Source: Microseira wollei NIES-4236
Lineage (GTDB): Bacteria; Cyanobacteriota; Cyanobacteriia; Cyanobacteriales; Aerosakkonemataceae
Direction of reading: 5' to 3'
Assembly: GCF_020521235.1 (NCBI RefSeq)
Contig: NZ_BLAY01000119.1
Location: forward strand, 1-32,700
DNA: 32,700 nucleotides
The number at the start of each line of letters is the position of its first letter. Position 1 is the stretch's first letter. A program made the translations under genes and the position numbers. Shown piece by piece: positions 1 through 9,560 of this stretch. The notes under the pieces were generated by a model. The model was not told the DNA's origin and ran no database searches. It saw nothing but the letters and a program-made list of their open reading frames with translations.

Positions 1-117
1 CTCATTCTCCCTCGGAGCGGTCAAGGGCACAGTCAGGAAATGTTAACCAGATAGCTATTGAAGGGCGAAAAGTTAACTTTAACTCCTGGCCTGATTCTCC
101 GTCTCTTTAGAGCGGAG
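1..117. other. Left contig edge, not assignable
   Basis: The acyltransferase similarity of the following gene begins only at about position 120. The bases before it do not encode the missing N-terminal part of that domain in any forward frame: each frame meets a stop or gives unrelated sequence, and TAG at 52-54 is in frame with the gene. This is either the border of a deletion or insertion in the genome, or a bad contig edge. I cannot tell which from the sequence. Confidence 0.6.
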
Positions 118-3100
118 AGCGGCTCAAAAGGTATCGAAACTAGAAAATTAAAAGTCTCCCACGCCTTCCACTCTCCCCTCATGGAACCGATGCTGGATGC
201 CCTAGAAGAGGCTGTCAGCCAGATTCAGGTTCAACGGCTACGTCTGCCACTGATTTCCAACTTGACTGGGCAGATCATGCTACCAGGAGAAATCCTTGAT
301 GCTAACTATTGGCGCAGCCATACTCGCAATACTGTGAGATTTACCACGGGGATAAATACTCTGTTTCAACAGGGTTATGAGCTATTTTTAGAAATCGGTC
401 CGCAGCCCATTCTCTGCGGTATGGGTCAGCGGTGTCAGCAACAACCAAACATTTTCTGGCTGCCTTCCTTAAATCCCATCAAAGATGACTGGCAGGTGTT
501 ACAGGAGAGCCTATCTACTCTGTATGTTCGGGGAGCTGATATCAACTGGATGGGATTTGAGCAGGATTACTCGCGCACAAAGGTATTACTACCCACTTAC
601 CCCTTCGCACGAAAACTTTACTGGTTTGAAGAAAAAACTGTGCATAAAAACGGAGAAAAGTCAAGTGTTTTGTCCGAGCCACAGGGAGGTAGTCATGCCC
701 AAACCACGCCACCAGAAACGATAAATATGGGAATAAAAGCTGTGCAGATCAATGGAGAACAGTTAAGTGCTTTGTCCAACAAGCCACAGGTAGGTATTAG
801 TGGTGAAACCACGCGGCGAGACAGGATCGAGTCAACAGTGCGATCGATCTTTTCGGATTTGCTGCAATTAGCCCCGCAGGAAGTAAACGTTTATACACCT
901 TTTCTGGAAATGGGGGCGGATTCGATTATTCTCGTAAACGCCGTACGCAGTCTGGAAAATACCTATGGCATAAAACTTGCTATTCGCCAGTTTTTTGAAG
1001 AATTTACAACTATTGATGCACTGACAAATTACATAGACCAGAATTTAGACGAAGCATGGGGTGACGTAGAGGCGAACCAGCCTGAAGTAGAACCGCAACA
1101 GCTAGATCAACCGACTGTTAATGTCCCAGCAACACAACCAATAATCCACACAGAAACGGCAAATCGAGTCACAGCACCAGGGACTGGAGCAGAAGCAATT
1201 ATGATGCAACAGCTTCAGGTCTTGTCTCAGATTATGTCTCAGCAGTTAGGAGTCCTCCAGGGCAAAACTTTACCCCCAGAGCCATCGTTAGGGGCTGTTG
1301 CACAACCAACAGCATCTACTGTCCATTTTCCCAATCAATCGCCACAGAAATCGATTCGCAAATCAGTATCTTCTACTACTGATGAAGACTCCAGCAGAGC
1401 TACCCCTCAAGCCGGTTCACCCGTTCCAAGTTCGCGAGTTGAAAAGCCTATTGCCAGAAAATTCAACCTCACCCAACAGCAACACATAGAAGCACTGATA
1501 GCCCGTTATACCCAGCGCACCCAAAAATCCAAACAACTAGCACAGGCGCATCGGTCGGTTTTGGCAGATCGGAGAGCTTTTATCAATTTCCGTAGGGAAA
1601 TCAAAGAGATCAGCTATCCCATCGTAGGCGATCGCTCTTTTGGTTCCAGATTTTGGGACGTAGATGGTAACGAGTATCTGGATCTAACAATGGGGTTTGG
1701 CGTACATCTTTTTGGATACAATCCCCCATTTATCGCGGCAGCTGTGCAAGAACAGATCGCGCAAGGAGTACACATTGGTCCCCAATCAAAAATTGCTGGC
1801 GAAGTAGCGCAGTTGATCTGTGAACTAACGGGGATGGAGCGCGTTACCTTTTCTAATACAGGCACAGAAGCCGTAATGACAGCGGTGCGTTTGGCACGAG
1901 CAACAACAGGTCGCGCCAAGATTGCCATGTTCGCAAGCTCTTATCACGGTCACTTTGATGGGGTTTTAGCTGTAGCCCCTGCTGCTGAAAATGGTAAGCT
2001 GCGCTCTGTCCCGATGGCTCCTGGGGTGCTGCAATCAATGGTGGATGACGTTCTGGTTCTCACCTACGACACTCCCAAATCCCTAGAAATTATCAAAGCT
2101 CACGCCCACGAACTAGCTGCGGTTCTGGTTGAACCTGTGCCAACTCGTCAACCAAATTTACAACCTCAAGAGTTTCTTAAACAACTAAGACACCTGACTC
2201 TAGAAGCAGGTATCGCTTTGATTTTCGATGAATGCGTCACTGGTTTCCGCCTGCATCCTAGAGGAGCGCAGGCGTGGTTTGGGATTGATGCAGACATCGT
2301 TACCTATGGCAAGCTCGTCGGCGGTGGTATGCCAATTGGCATAATTGCTGGCAAGTCGATCTATATGGATAAAATTGATGGCGGCTGGTGGCGATATGGG
2401 GATGATTCGTATCCTGAAGTGGAAACCACGTTTTTCGCAGGCACCTTCTGCAAACACCCACTGGCTATGGCTGCTGCACGGGCTGTGCTTAAGCATCTGA
2501 AAATGCACGGTAGCGCCCTACAGGAGCAAGTGAATCAGCGGACATCAAGGTTAGCTGAAACTCTCAATGCTTACTTTGAAGAAGAGGGACTGCCAATTCA
2601 AGTATGGTATTGCGGTTCAGTTTTTCGCTTCGCCTCATCAGGGAATTTCAGCTATCTATATCAGCCTTTGGAGATGGACTTGCTGGTTCATCACCTGATC
2701 GAAAAGGGAGTCTATATCTGGGAAGGACGCTCCTGTTTTCTATCCACAGCTCACACTGACGAAGATATCGCTCGTGTGATTCAGGCTGTTAAGGATAGTG
2801 TAGAAGAATTGCAAAAGGGAGGATTTTTTGCTAAACGCGCTGTCGGTCTGTCTGAAGGTGAGAAGGTATCAGGCGGTTCGTCAGTCATATCCCCCGACCC
2901 CCTAGTGCAACAGAGCCAGCAATTGCCACTGGATTTAATGCTGACTCCCAAGAATATCTGCGCTCGCCTCAACACCGAGTTAGCTCAATTAATTTCCCAG
3001 CAAGGTCTAGATGTACAAGGGGAATTATTAACCAAACTGGAAGTTTTGAGTATTAATTATGTCCTCAGAGCTTTTGTGCAAATGGGATGGAACTTCCATC

Positions 3101-6100
3101 TAGGTCAGCGCTTCTCAACGGCATTGATCGCAGAACAGTTGGGCGTAGTCAACCAATATCAGCAGCTACTAAATCACTTGCTGAAGATGTTGGTAGAAGC
3201 AGGTGTGTTGCGTCAAGTAGACGATCTGTGGGAAGTTATCAAAGTTCCTTTGAGTACCGACCTACAGGAGCCGGAAATTGCACTTCTAGTTCAACAATAC
3301 CCAGCAGCTCAAGCTGAAATTACGATGTTTGGGCGTTGCGGACAGCGTTTAGCACAGGTGTTACGAGGCGAATGTCACGCTTTAGAAGTGTTATTTCCTT
3401 CAGGAGATTTAACCACAGCAACTCAGATATATCAGGATTCGCCTAGCGCTGTTGTGACGAACACTTTGGTGCAGAAAGTTGTCTCCAAAGCTTTGGAACG
3501 TCTGCCTCAAGGACTTGGCGTGCGAATTCTAGAAATTGGAGCGGGAACCGGGGGAACAACCTCCTATATTCTGCCTCATTTGAGCGCCGAGACCGAGTAT
3601 GTATTTACGGATGTCTCTCCTTCGTTAATCTCCAAAGCTAAGAAGAAGTTTGGGGAACGATCTAACCGGCGATACCAAATTTTAGACATAGAACAAGAGC
3701 CTTCTATTCAGGGGTTTGATTGCCATGATTACGATGTGATTGTCGCCGCCAATGTGCTGCACGCAACTGGCAATATCCGTCAAACAATCGCACACATACA
3801 GCAGTTGTTGAGTCCTAGCGGAATGCTGGTGCTGCTGGAAACAACCGTTCCCCAACGCTGGTTGGATCTGACATTTGGGTTAACAGAAGGTTGGTGGAAG
3901 TTTAGCGATCGCGATTTGCGACCTTCTTACCCATTGCTTTCAACTGCACAATGGCAGGAACTTTTGTCGGAAAGCGGATTTAGAGAAGTTGCGCTCGTTC
4001 CCAGCCAGATAGAACAGTTAAGCGTTTTATCCCAACAGGCTGTAATTGTAGCCGAGGTAGCACCCAAAGTCTCTCTGAATCAAGCCCAAAAACATCTGAG
4101 CATTTTGGCACAGATGAGTGAAGAGGGTTCGGTGGCATACAATGTCTCTATTGGTCTGGAATTGAGGGGTTCATTTCAGCTAGCGGCAATGCGTAAAGCT
4201 GTGCAGACAGTTGTGAACCGCCATGAAGCACTACGGACAATTATCAGCAACCAGAACGATTTTCAGGAAATATTGCCATCACTGACAGCAGACGTGGCTT
4301 TGGTTGACTTTTCCAATCAGGGCAATCGCGAACGTGAGTTAAAAGTAGCTGATTGGTTGAAAAAAGAAAGCCAAGAACCTTTCGACCTCAGCAACGGACC
4401 TCTGTTCCGCTTCTCGATCCTCAAACTGGAAGAAAAAATACATTTATTGGTTTTGACAATTCATCACATTGTTGTAGATGGTTGGTCAATGGGCGTAATC
4501 CTACAAGAGTTAGGTGCGTTATATTCCGCAGAGTGTCAGGGTGTGGTTTGCCAACTAGAGCCACCGATGCAATTTAAGACATACATCGAGTGGCAGGAAA
4601 AGCAAAGCCAGACTGACGAAATGGCAGCCCATGAATCTTACTGGCTGGAACAATTTGCACAATCAATTCCGGTTTTAGACCTACCGACTGACCGTCCTCG
4701 CCCACGACTCAAGACTTATAAAGGTAGCAGGCAAACACGGCGACTCGATGCCAGCTTGACACGCGCAGTCAAACGCTTCAGTACAGAGAATGGCTGCACC
4801 CTATTGATGACACTCCTGTCAGTCTATACAACATTGCTTCACAGATTAACAGGGCATCCCGACATCATTGTCGGGATGCCAACGGCGGGGCGATCGCTTG
4901 AGGGTAGTGAGAAACTGGTAGGCTACTGTGCCAACAAATTGCCTGTACGAAGTGACATTGTTGGCTCTGAGTCATTCTTGGAGTATTTGAAAACCCTCAA
5001 GAATCGATTGTTAGAGATATACGAACATCAGGATTACCCTGGATCCCGGTTGATCGACAAGCTGAATGTAGCCAGAGATGCAAGTCGGTCTCCTCTGGTT
5101 ACAGCAACCTTTAACTGGGATAGACCTATCGCTGTGCCGAAGATGTTTGAACTGGCGACAGACTTGTTTCCTAAACCTATCAGTTGTACTCCATTCGATA
5201 TCAGCTTAAATGTCATGGAGGCAGACGGGGAACTGTTGTTGGATTGCGATTACAACACAGACTTGTGTGATGCTGCCACAATTGAGCGCTGGCTCTTGCA
5301 TTTCCAGACATTGCTGGAAGGGGTTGTGGCAAATCCTCAGCAGTGTCTTGCAGAATTGCCCTTGCTAACAAAAGCTGAACGGCATCAGCTATTGGTGGAG
5401 TGGAACAACACCCAGACTGAGTATTCAAAAGACTTGTGTATCCATCAGTTGTTTGAGGAGCAGGTAGAACAGACCCCAGACGCCGTGGCGGTGGTGTTTG
5501 AAGACAAAGAGTTGACCTATGGGGAATTAAATTGCCGTGCGAACAAAGTAGCGCACTATCTGAGATCCCATGGTGTGGGACCTGCGGTACTGGTTGGGAT
5601 TTGCGTTGAACGTTCTTTAGAGATGATAGTGGGGTTGCTAGGAATTCTCAAAGCAGGTGCGGCGTATGTACCCATAGACCCCGGATATCCTCTTCCGCGG
5701 ATCGCCTTCATGCTTTCAGATACACAGTTGCCTATGTTGTTAACCCAACAGCGGTTAGTTGAAAAGCTGTCTGCTGGGGGAGCGAAGGTGATTTGTCTGG
5801 ATTCCGACTGGGAGGTCATTAACCAGGAGAGCCAGGAGAACCCCACCAGTGGCGTGACGGCTGACAACCTAGCTTATGTAATGTATACCTCAGGTTCTAC
5901 GGGTACACCCAAAGGTGTTTGCGTCATCCATCGCGGGGTAGTGCGTCTAGTTAAAGGAACAGACTACGTTAACTTCTCAAAAGAAGAAGTCTTCCTACAG
6001 TTAGCCCCCATATCGTTCGACGCCTCTACTTTTGAGATTTGGGGCTGTTTGCTCAACGGTGCGCGGTTGGCGATTTTCCCTCAAGCCTATACGCCATCTT

Positions 6101-9100
6101 TGGAAGAGTTGGGAGAAACCATTAAGCGATACCAAGTCACAACGCTGTGGTTGACTGCGGGTCTATTTCATCTAATGGTGGACGAGCGACTTGAGGATTT
6201 AAAGCCAGTACGTCAACTTTTGGCGGGGGGTGATGCTTTATCTGTTTCCCACGTTCAGAAGGTTCTGCGAGAGCTAGTAGATTGTAAGTTGATTAACGGT
6301 TACGGTCCTACTGAGAACACTACCTTCACTTGTTGCTTGGCGATTAATGCTTCTAGCCAACTTGGTCTTTCCGTACCCATTGGACGCGCGATCGCCAACA
6401 CCCAGGTTTATATTCTCGACAGCCATCTCCAACCCGTTCCCATTGGTGTGGTGGGAGAACTATACGCTGGAGGTGCTGGTCTCGCCAGGGGCTACCTCAA
6501 TCGCCCAGACTTGACAGCCCAAAAGTTCATTTCCCACTCTTTCGGCGATGAACCTGGAGTACGCCTCTACAAAACAGGTGACTTGGCGCGTTATTTACCT
6601 AACGGCACGATTGAGTTTCTAGGTCGCATTGACAATCAGGTGAAGATTCGCGGAAACCGCATCGAACCCGGAGAAATTGAAGCTGTGCTGGCGCAACACC
6701 CTGATATACTCCAGACTGCGGTTATCGCCTGGGAAAACGAACAAAGCGACAAGAGCTTGGTAGCCTATGTTGTCCCTGACCCGGAACGAGTTCCCAGTCT
6801 CAGTGATATGCGCCTCTTCCTCAAGGAAAAGCTGCCCGATTACATGGTGCCTTCGGCTTTTGTGCTACTAGACACCCTGCCCCTGACTCCTAATGGGAAA
6901 GTAGACCGTCGGAGCCTGCCAGCACTAGATCCATCTCAAAGGGTTTCCGAGGCAGGCTTTGTGGCACCTCGCACTCCCGCTGAAGAGATCCTAGCCTCAA
7001 TATGGGCAGATATTTTAAAGGTTAAAGCAGGCATTTACGACAACTTCTTTGAATTGGGAGGAAATTCCCTGCTGGCTACCCAGATCGTTTCTCGAATACG
7101 GGAAGCCTTCTCGGTCGAACTGCGACTATCGGATCTGTTTGAAGCTCAAACGATCGCGCAACTGGGGAACCAGATCGCTGCTTCGGGCCACTCTTCTTCC
7201 GAGGTTCTGCCGATAATTGTTGCAGTGGCGCAGGAGAATGATGCACCTGTCTCTTTCGCCCAAGGGCGTCTTTGGTTTCTCGACAATTTTGAGCCTGGGA
7301 ACCCTTCGTACAACATTGTGATGAGCTATCGCATTCGAGGCCCCCTCGACGAAGATATACTGGCAGCGGCGTTAAACGCGATCGTCGCTCGTCAAGAGTC
7401 GCTACGCACGAGGTTTCCAGCAGTCAATGGGGAACCCGTACAAAGGATCGAGACATCCTTGAAAGTAGAGCTAAACGTCTTTGATCTGAGGCAAATGGCA
7501 GAGTTTGAGGCTGGCAGGCAAATGGCCGAGATCTCTAGGAACGAATATCTCTGGCGTTGCGATCTGAGTCACGGTCCACTTTTCCGCTTTACAGTGATTC
7601 GACTCAAGGATGAGGAGCGCATTCTCTTTGTCAATCTGCATCACATCATCGCCGATGGTTGGTCGATCGGAGTGTTTAACCGCGAACTTAGTCAGCATTA
7701 CCTAGCAGCGACAACTGGAGAGGCGTTGCACCTTCCTGAAATGCCGATTCGCTACACTGATTTCGCTGTGGGTCAGCGTGCGTGGTTACAGGGTGAGGTT
7801 CACTCGAATCAGCTTGCTTACTGGAAAAATCAATTAGCGGGACTTCCACCTTTACATTTGCCCACAGACTATCCTCGTCCAGCCGTTCAAAATTTTGTTG
7901 GTAAGAACGTGCAGTTCGCGATCGCGTCCCAAACAACGACAGCACTCGAAAGGCTGAGTCGCGATTGCGGGGTGACGCTGTTTATGACTCTGGTAGCAGC
8001 CTTTTTCCTTCTGGTCCATCGATACTCAGGTCAGGAAGATATAGCGATCGCAACACCGATTGCTAACCGCAACCGTCGCGAAATCGAGAATCTCATTGGC
8101 TTTTTTGTCAATACGCTGGTACTTCGTTGTCATGTTTCTGGAGATATGACTTTTACAGACCTCCTGAAACAGATACGCCCGGTTACGCTATCAGCCTATG
8201 CGCGCCAAGACTTTCCTTTTGAGCAAGTGGTTGAGGCGCTTGCCCCGGAAAGGAACAGCAGCCAGAATCCCCTAGTACAGGTGATTTTCGCTCTTCAGAA
8301 TGCGGAAATGAAGCCACCTGTTTTACCAGAAATGGAAGTCGAATTCCTGGACTACGAGGCGCACACGGTACGCTTTGACCTGGAGGTACATCTGTTGCAG
8401 GTTGAAGATGGATTGACCGGTCATATAATTTACAACACCGATCTGTTTAACGACAAGACAATCGAGCGATTGGCTAATCACTTTGGGACTTTGCTGCGAT
8501 CGCTGGCAACGAATTCGAGTCAAAGTATTCAACAGGTGCAGATTCTAGAAGCTTCGGAGCGGATGCAACTGATTCGTGCGGGGCTTAACAACTTCCATAT
8601 TCCGTATCCGCGATCGCAGACAATCCACGAACTATTTGAAGCCAAAGCTGCGGAACAACCAGAGGCGATCGCGCTCATCTACGGCGAACAGTATATATCA
8701 TATAGTTGGCTCAATGTCAAGGCAAATCAGCTAGCGAGATATTTGAAGACCTTGGGCGTGACAGAAGAAAAACCGATAGGGGTTTACCTAGAGCGTGGAA
8801 TCGACAGCATCGTTGCTTTGCTTGGGATACTGAAGGCTTCGGCGTGCTACGTACCCCTTAACCCAGAAGATCCAGCAGCGCGAATACGCTTTGTCGTGGA
8901 AGACACAGGGCTTGACATTATTATCACAGACAGTCTTACAGCACAAAAGCTGCCGGCAAAATTCAACAACGCGGCTCCACAAGTAGTTTGCCTCGACCGA
9001 GAGCAAACAGCGATCGCCGCTCAAAGCGACGCCAACTTGCCTTCAGAAACAAAGCCGGAAAACCTTTGCTACATCATGTACACCTCCGGCTCAACCGGAC

Positions 9101-9444
9101 AGCCTAATGGCGTAAGCGTAGTTCATCGCGGCGTGGTGCGATTAGTCAAAGAATGCAACTACGTCAAGCTCGACGAGCTTGACGTCCTGTTGCAATTGGC
9201 ACCATTGACTTTCGATGCTTCTACATTTGAAATTTGGGGTGCCCTACTTAACGGAGGCCGTTTAGTAATTGCTACACCCGCCCGTCCGTCTTTAGAAGAA
9301 CTGGGACAAATAATTCAGCAGCAAAGCGTAACCACCGCATGGCTCACCGCCAGCTTATTTCACTTGATGGTTGAGGAAAATATTGATGGACTCCGAGGAA
9401 TTCGCCAGCTTCTTGCTGGAGGGGATGTACTCTCCGTTACATAA
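58..9444 (+). CDS. Hybrid PKS/NRPS megasynthase, 5'-truncated and cut by an IS at its 3' side (ΔAT-ACP-AMT-cMT-C-A-PCP-C-A')
   Basis: Multidomain synthase for a beta-amino-acyl peptide. Domains in residues of the open frame: C-terminal third of an acyltransferase (about 22-190); ACP with phosphopantetheine Ser289 in GADS; Pro/Gln-rich linker (330-500); GSA-type PLP aminotransferase (about 505-925, PLP Lys752 in YGKLVGGG); C-methyltransferase with a winged-helix front and SAM motif LEIGAGTGG (about 960-1345); condensation domain (1350-1800, HHIVVDG at 1469); adenylation domain (1800-2300, YTSGSTG, NGYGPTEN, NGKVDR); PCP with Ser2337; second condensation domain (2395-2840, HHIIADG at 2528); and the front of a second adenylation domain. 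The frame ends 4 bases inside an IS607 element; the gene continues at 11378. The TTG at 58 is only where the frame opens, not a true start. By eye the A1 pocket reads DAFWLGGTF(K), a valine-type code. Nearest known logic is McyE/mycosubtilin-type AMT modules, but the methyltransferase after the AMT is unusual. Confidence 0.9.
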   Translation: MKGEKLTLTPGLILRLFRAESGSKGIETRKLKVSHAFHSPLMEPMLDALEEAVSQIQVQRLRLPLISNLTGQIMLPGEILDANYWRSHTRNTVRFTTGINTLFQQGYELFLEIGPQPILCGMGQRCQQQPNIFWLPSLNPIKDDWQVLQESLSTLYVRGADINWMGFEQDYSRTKVLLPTYPFARKLYWFEEKTVHKNGEKSSVLSEPQGGSHAQTTPPETINMGIKAVQINGEQLSALSNKPQVGISGETTRRDRIESTVRSIFSDLLQLAPQEVNVYTPFLEMGADSIILVNAVRSLENTYGIKLAIRQFFEEFTTIDALTNYIDQNLDEAWGDVEANQPEVEPQQLDQPTVNVPATQPIIHTETANRVTAPGTGAEAIMMQQLQVLSQIMSQQLGVLQGKTLPPEPSLGAVAQPTASTVHFPNQSPQKSIRKSVSSTTDEDSSRATPQAGSPVPSSRVEKPIARKFNLTQQQHIEALIARYTQRTQKSKQLAQAHRSVLADRRAFINFRREIKEISYPIVGDRSFGSRFWDVDGNEYLDLTMGFGVHLFGYNPPFIAAAVQEQIAQGVHIGPQSKIAGEVAQLICELTGMERVTFSNTGTEAVMTAVRLARATTGRAKIAMFASSYHGHFDGVLAVAPAAENGKLRSVPMAPGVLQSMVDDVLVLTYDTPKSLEIIKAHAHELAAVLVEPVPTRQPNLQPQEFLKQLRHLTLEAGIALIFDECVTGFRLHPRGAQAWFGIDADIVTYGKLVGGGMPIGIIAGKSIYMDKIDGGWWRYGDDSYPEVETTFFAGTFCKHPLAMAAARAVLKHLKMHGSALQEQVNQRTSRLAETLNAYFEEEGLPIQVWYCGSVFRFASSGNFSYLYQPLEMDLLVHHLIEKGVYIWEGRSCFLSTAHTDEDIARVIQAVKDSVEELQKGGFFAKRAVGLSEGEKVSGGSSVISPDPLVQQSQQLPLDLMLTPKNICARLNTELAQLISQQGLDVQGELLTKLEVLSINYVLRAFVQMGWNFHLGQRFSTALIAEQLGVVNQYQQLLNHLLKMLVEAGVLRQVDDLWEVIKVPLSTDLQEPEIALLVQQYPAAQAEITMFGRCGQRLAQVLRGECHALEVLFPSGDLTTATQIYQDSPSAVVTNTLVQKVVSKALERLPQGLGVRILEIGAGTGGTTSYILPHLSAETEYVFTDVSPSLISKAKKKFGERSNRRYQILDIEQEPSIQGFDCHDYDVIVAANVLHATGNIRQTIAHIQQLLSPSGMLVLLETTVPQRWLDLTFGLTEGWWKFSDRDLRPSYPLLSTAQWQELLSESGFREVALVPSQIEQLSVLSQQAVIVAEVAPKVSLNQAQKHLSILAQMSEEGSVAYNVSIGLELRGSFQLAAMRKAVQTVVNRHEALRTIISNQNDFQEILPSLTADVALVDFSNQGNRERELKVADWLKKESQEPFDLSNGPLFRFSILKLEEKIHLLVLTIHHIVVDGWSMGVILQELGALYSAECQGVVCQLEPPMQFKTYIEWQEKQSQTDEMAAHESYWLEQFAQSIPVLDLPTDRPRPRLKTYKGSRQTRRLDASLTRAVKRFSTENGCTLLMTLLSVYTTLLHRLTGHPDIIVGMPTAGRSLEGSEKLVGYCANKLPVRSDIVGSESFLEYLKTLKNRLLEIYEHQDYPGSRLIDKLNVARDASRSPLVTATFNWDRPIAVPKMFELATDLFPKPISCTPFDISLNVMEADGELLLDCDYNTDLCDAATIERWLLHFQTLLEGVVANPQQCLAELPLLTKAERHQLLVEWNNTQTEYSKDLCIHQLFEEQVEQTPDAVAVVFEDKELTYGELNCRANKVAHYLRSHGVGPAVLVGICVERSLEMIVGLLGILKAGAAYVPIDPGYPLPRIAFMLSDTQLPMLLTQQRLVEKLSAGGAKVICLDSDWEVINQESQENPTSGVTADNLAYVMYTSGSTGTPKGVCVIHRGVVRLVKGTDYVNFSKEEVFLQLAPISFDASTFEIWGCLLNGARLAIFPQAYTPSLEELGETIKRYQVTTLWLTAGLFHLMVDERLEDLKPVRQLLAGGDALSVSHVQKVLRELVDCKLINGYGPTENTTFTCCLAINASSQLGLSVPIGRAIANTQVYILDSHLQPVPIGVVGELYAGGAGLARGYLNRPDLTAQKFISHSFGDEPGVRLYKTGDLARYLPNGTIEFLGRIDNQVKIRGNRIEPGEIEAVLAQHPDILQTAVIAWENEQSDKSLVAYVVPDPERVPSLSDMRLFLKEKLPDYMVPSAFVLLDTLPLTPNGKVDRRSLPALDPSQRVSEAGFVAPRTPAEEILASIWADILKVKAGIYDNFFELGGNSLLATQIVSRIREAFSVELRLSDLFEAQTIAQLGNQIAASGHSSSEVLPIIVAVAQENDAPVSFAQGRLWFLDNFEPGNPSYNIVMSYRIRGPLDEDILAAALNAIVARQESLRTRFPAVNGEPVQRIETSLKVELNVFDLRQMAEFEAGRQMAEISRNEYLWRCDLSHGPLFRFTVIRLKDEERILFVNLHHIIADGWSIGVFNRELSQHYLAATTGEALHLPEMPIRYTDFAVGQRAWLQGEVHSNQLAYWKNQLAGLPPLHLPTDYPRPAVQNFVGKNVQFAIASQTTTALERLSRDCGVTLFMTLVAAFFLLVHRYSGQEDIAIATPIANRNRREIENLIGFFVNTLVLRCHVSGDMTFTDLLKQIRPVTLSAYARQDFPFEQVVEALAPERNSSQNPLVQVIFALQNAEMKPPVLPEMEVEFLDYEAHTVRFDLEVHLLQVEDGLTGHIIYNTDLFNDKTIERLANHFGTLLRSLATNSSQSIQQVQILEASERMQLIRAGLNNFHIPYPRSQTIHELFEAKAAEQPEAIALIYGEQYISYSWLNVKANQLARYLKTLGVTEEKPIGVYLERGIDSIVALLGILKASACYVPLNPEDPAARIRFVVEDTGLDIIITDSLTAQKLPAKFNNAAPQVVCLDREQTAIAAQSDANLPSETKPENLCYIMYTSGSTGQPNGVSVVHRGVVRLVKECNYVKLDELDVLLQLAPLTFDASTFEIWGALLNGGRLVIATPARPSLEELGQIIQQQSVTTAWLTASLFHLMVEENIDGLRGIRQLLAGGDVLSVT

Positions 9445-9560
9445 AACCTACTCAAACCTCATCACCACTTATCAAAGCTCTGCAATTAGGTAAGAGTATC
9501 GTTTATTTCCTGCTTCAACCTGGTAGTGTCGGCACTCACCAGTCTACAGGCTAGCATCGT
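9441..9560 (-). ncRNA. Candidate omega/reRNA region at the tnpB end of the IS607 element
   Basis: This is the non-coding stretch between the tnpB stop and the element's end. In TnpB systems the guide RNA scaffold overlaps the tnpB 3' end and runs out through the right end, so that flanking host DNA supplies the guide. If this holds here, the guide would be the reverse complement of about 9421-9440, that is, NRPS adenylation-domain sequence. The location is an inference from family biology; I did not identify a conserved scaffold. Confidence 0.4.
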
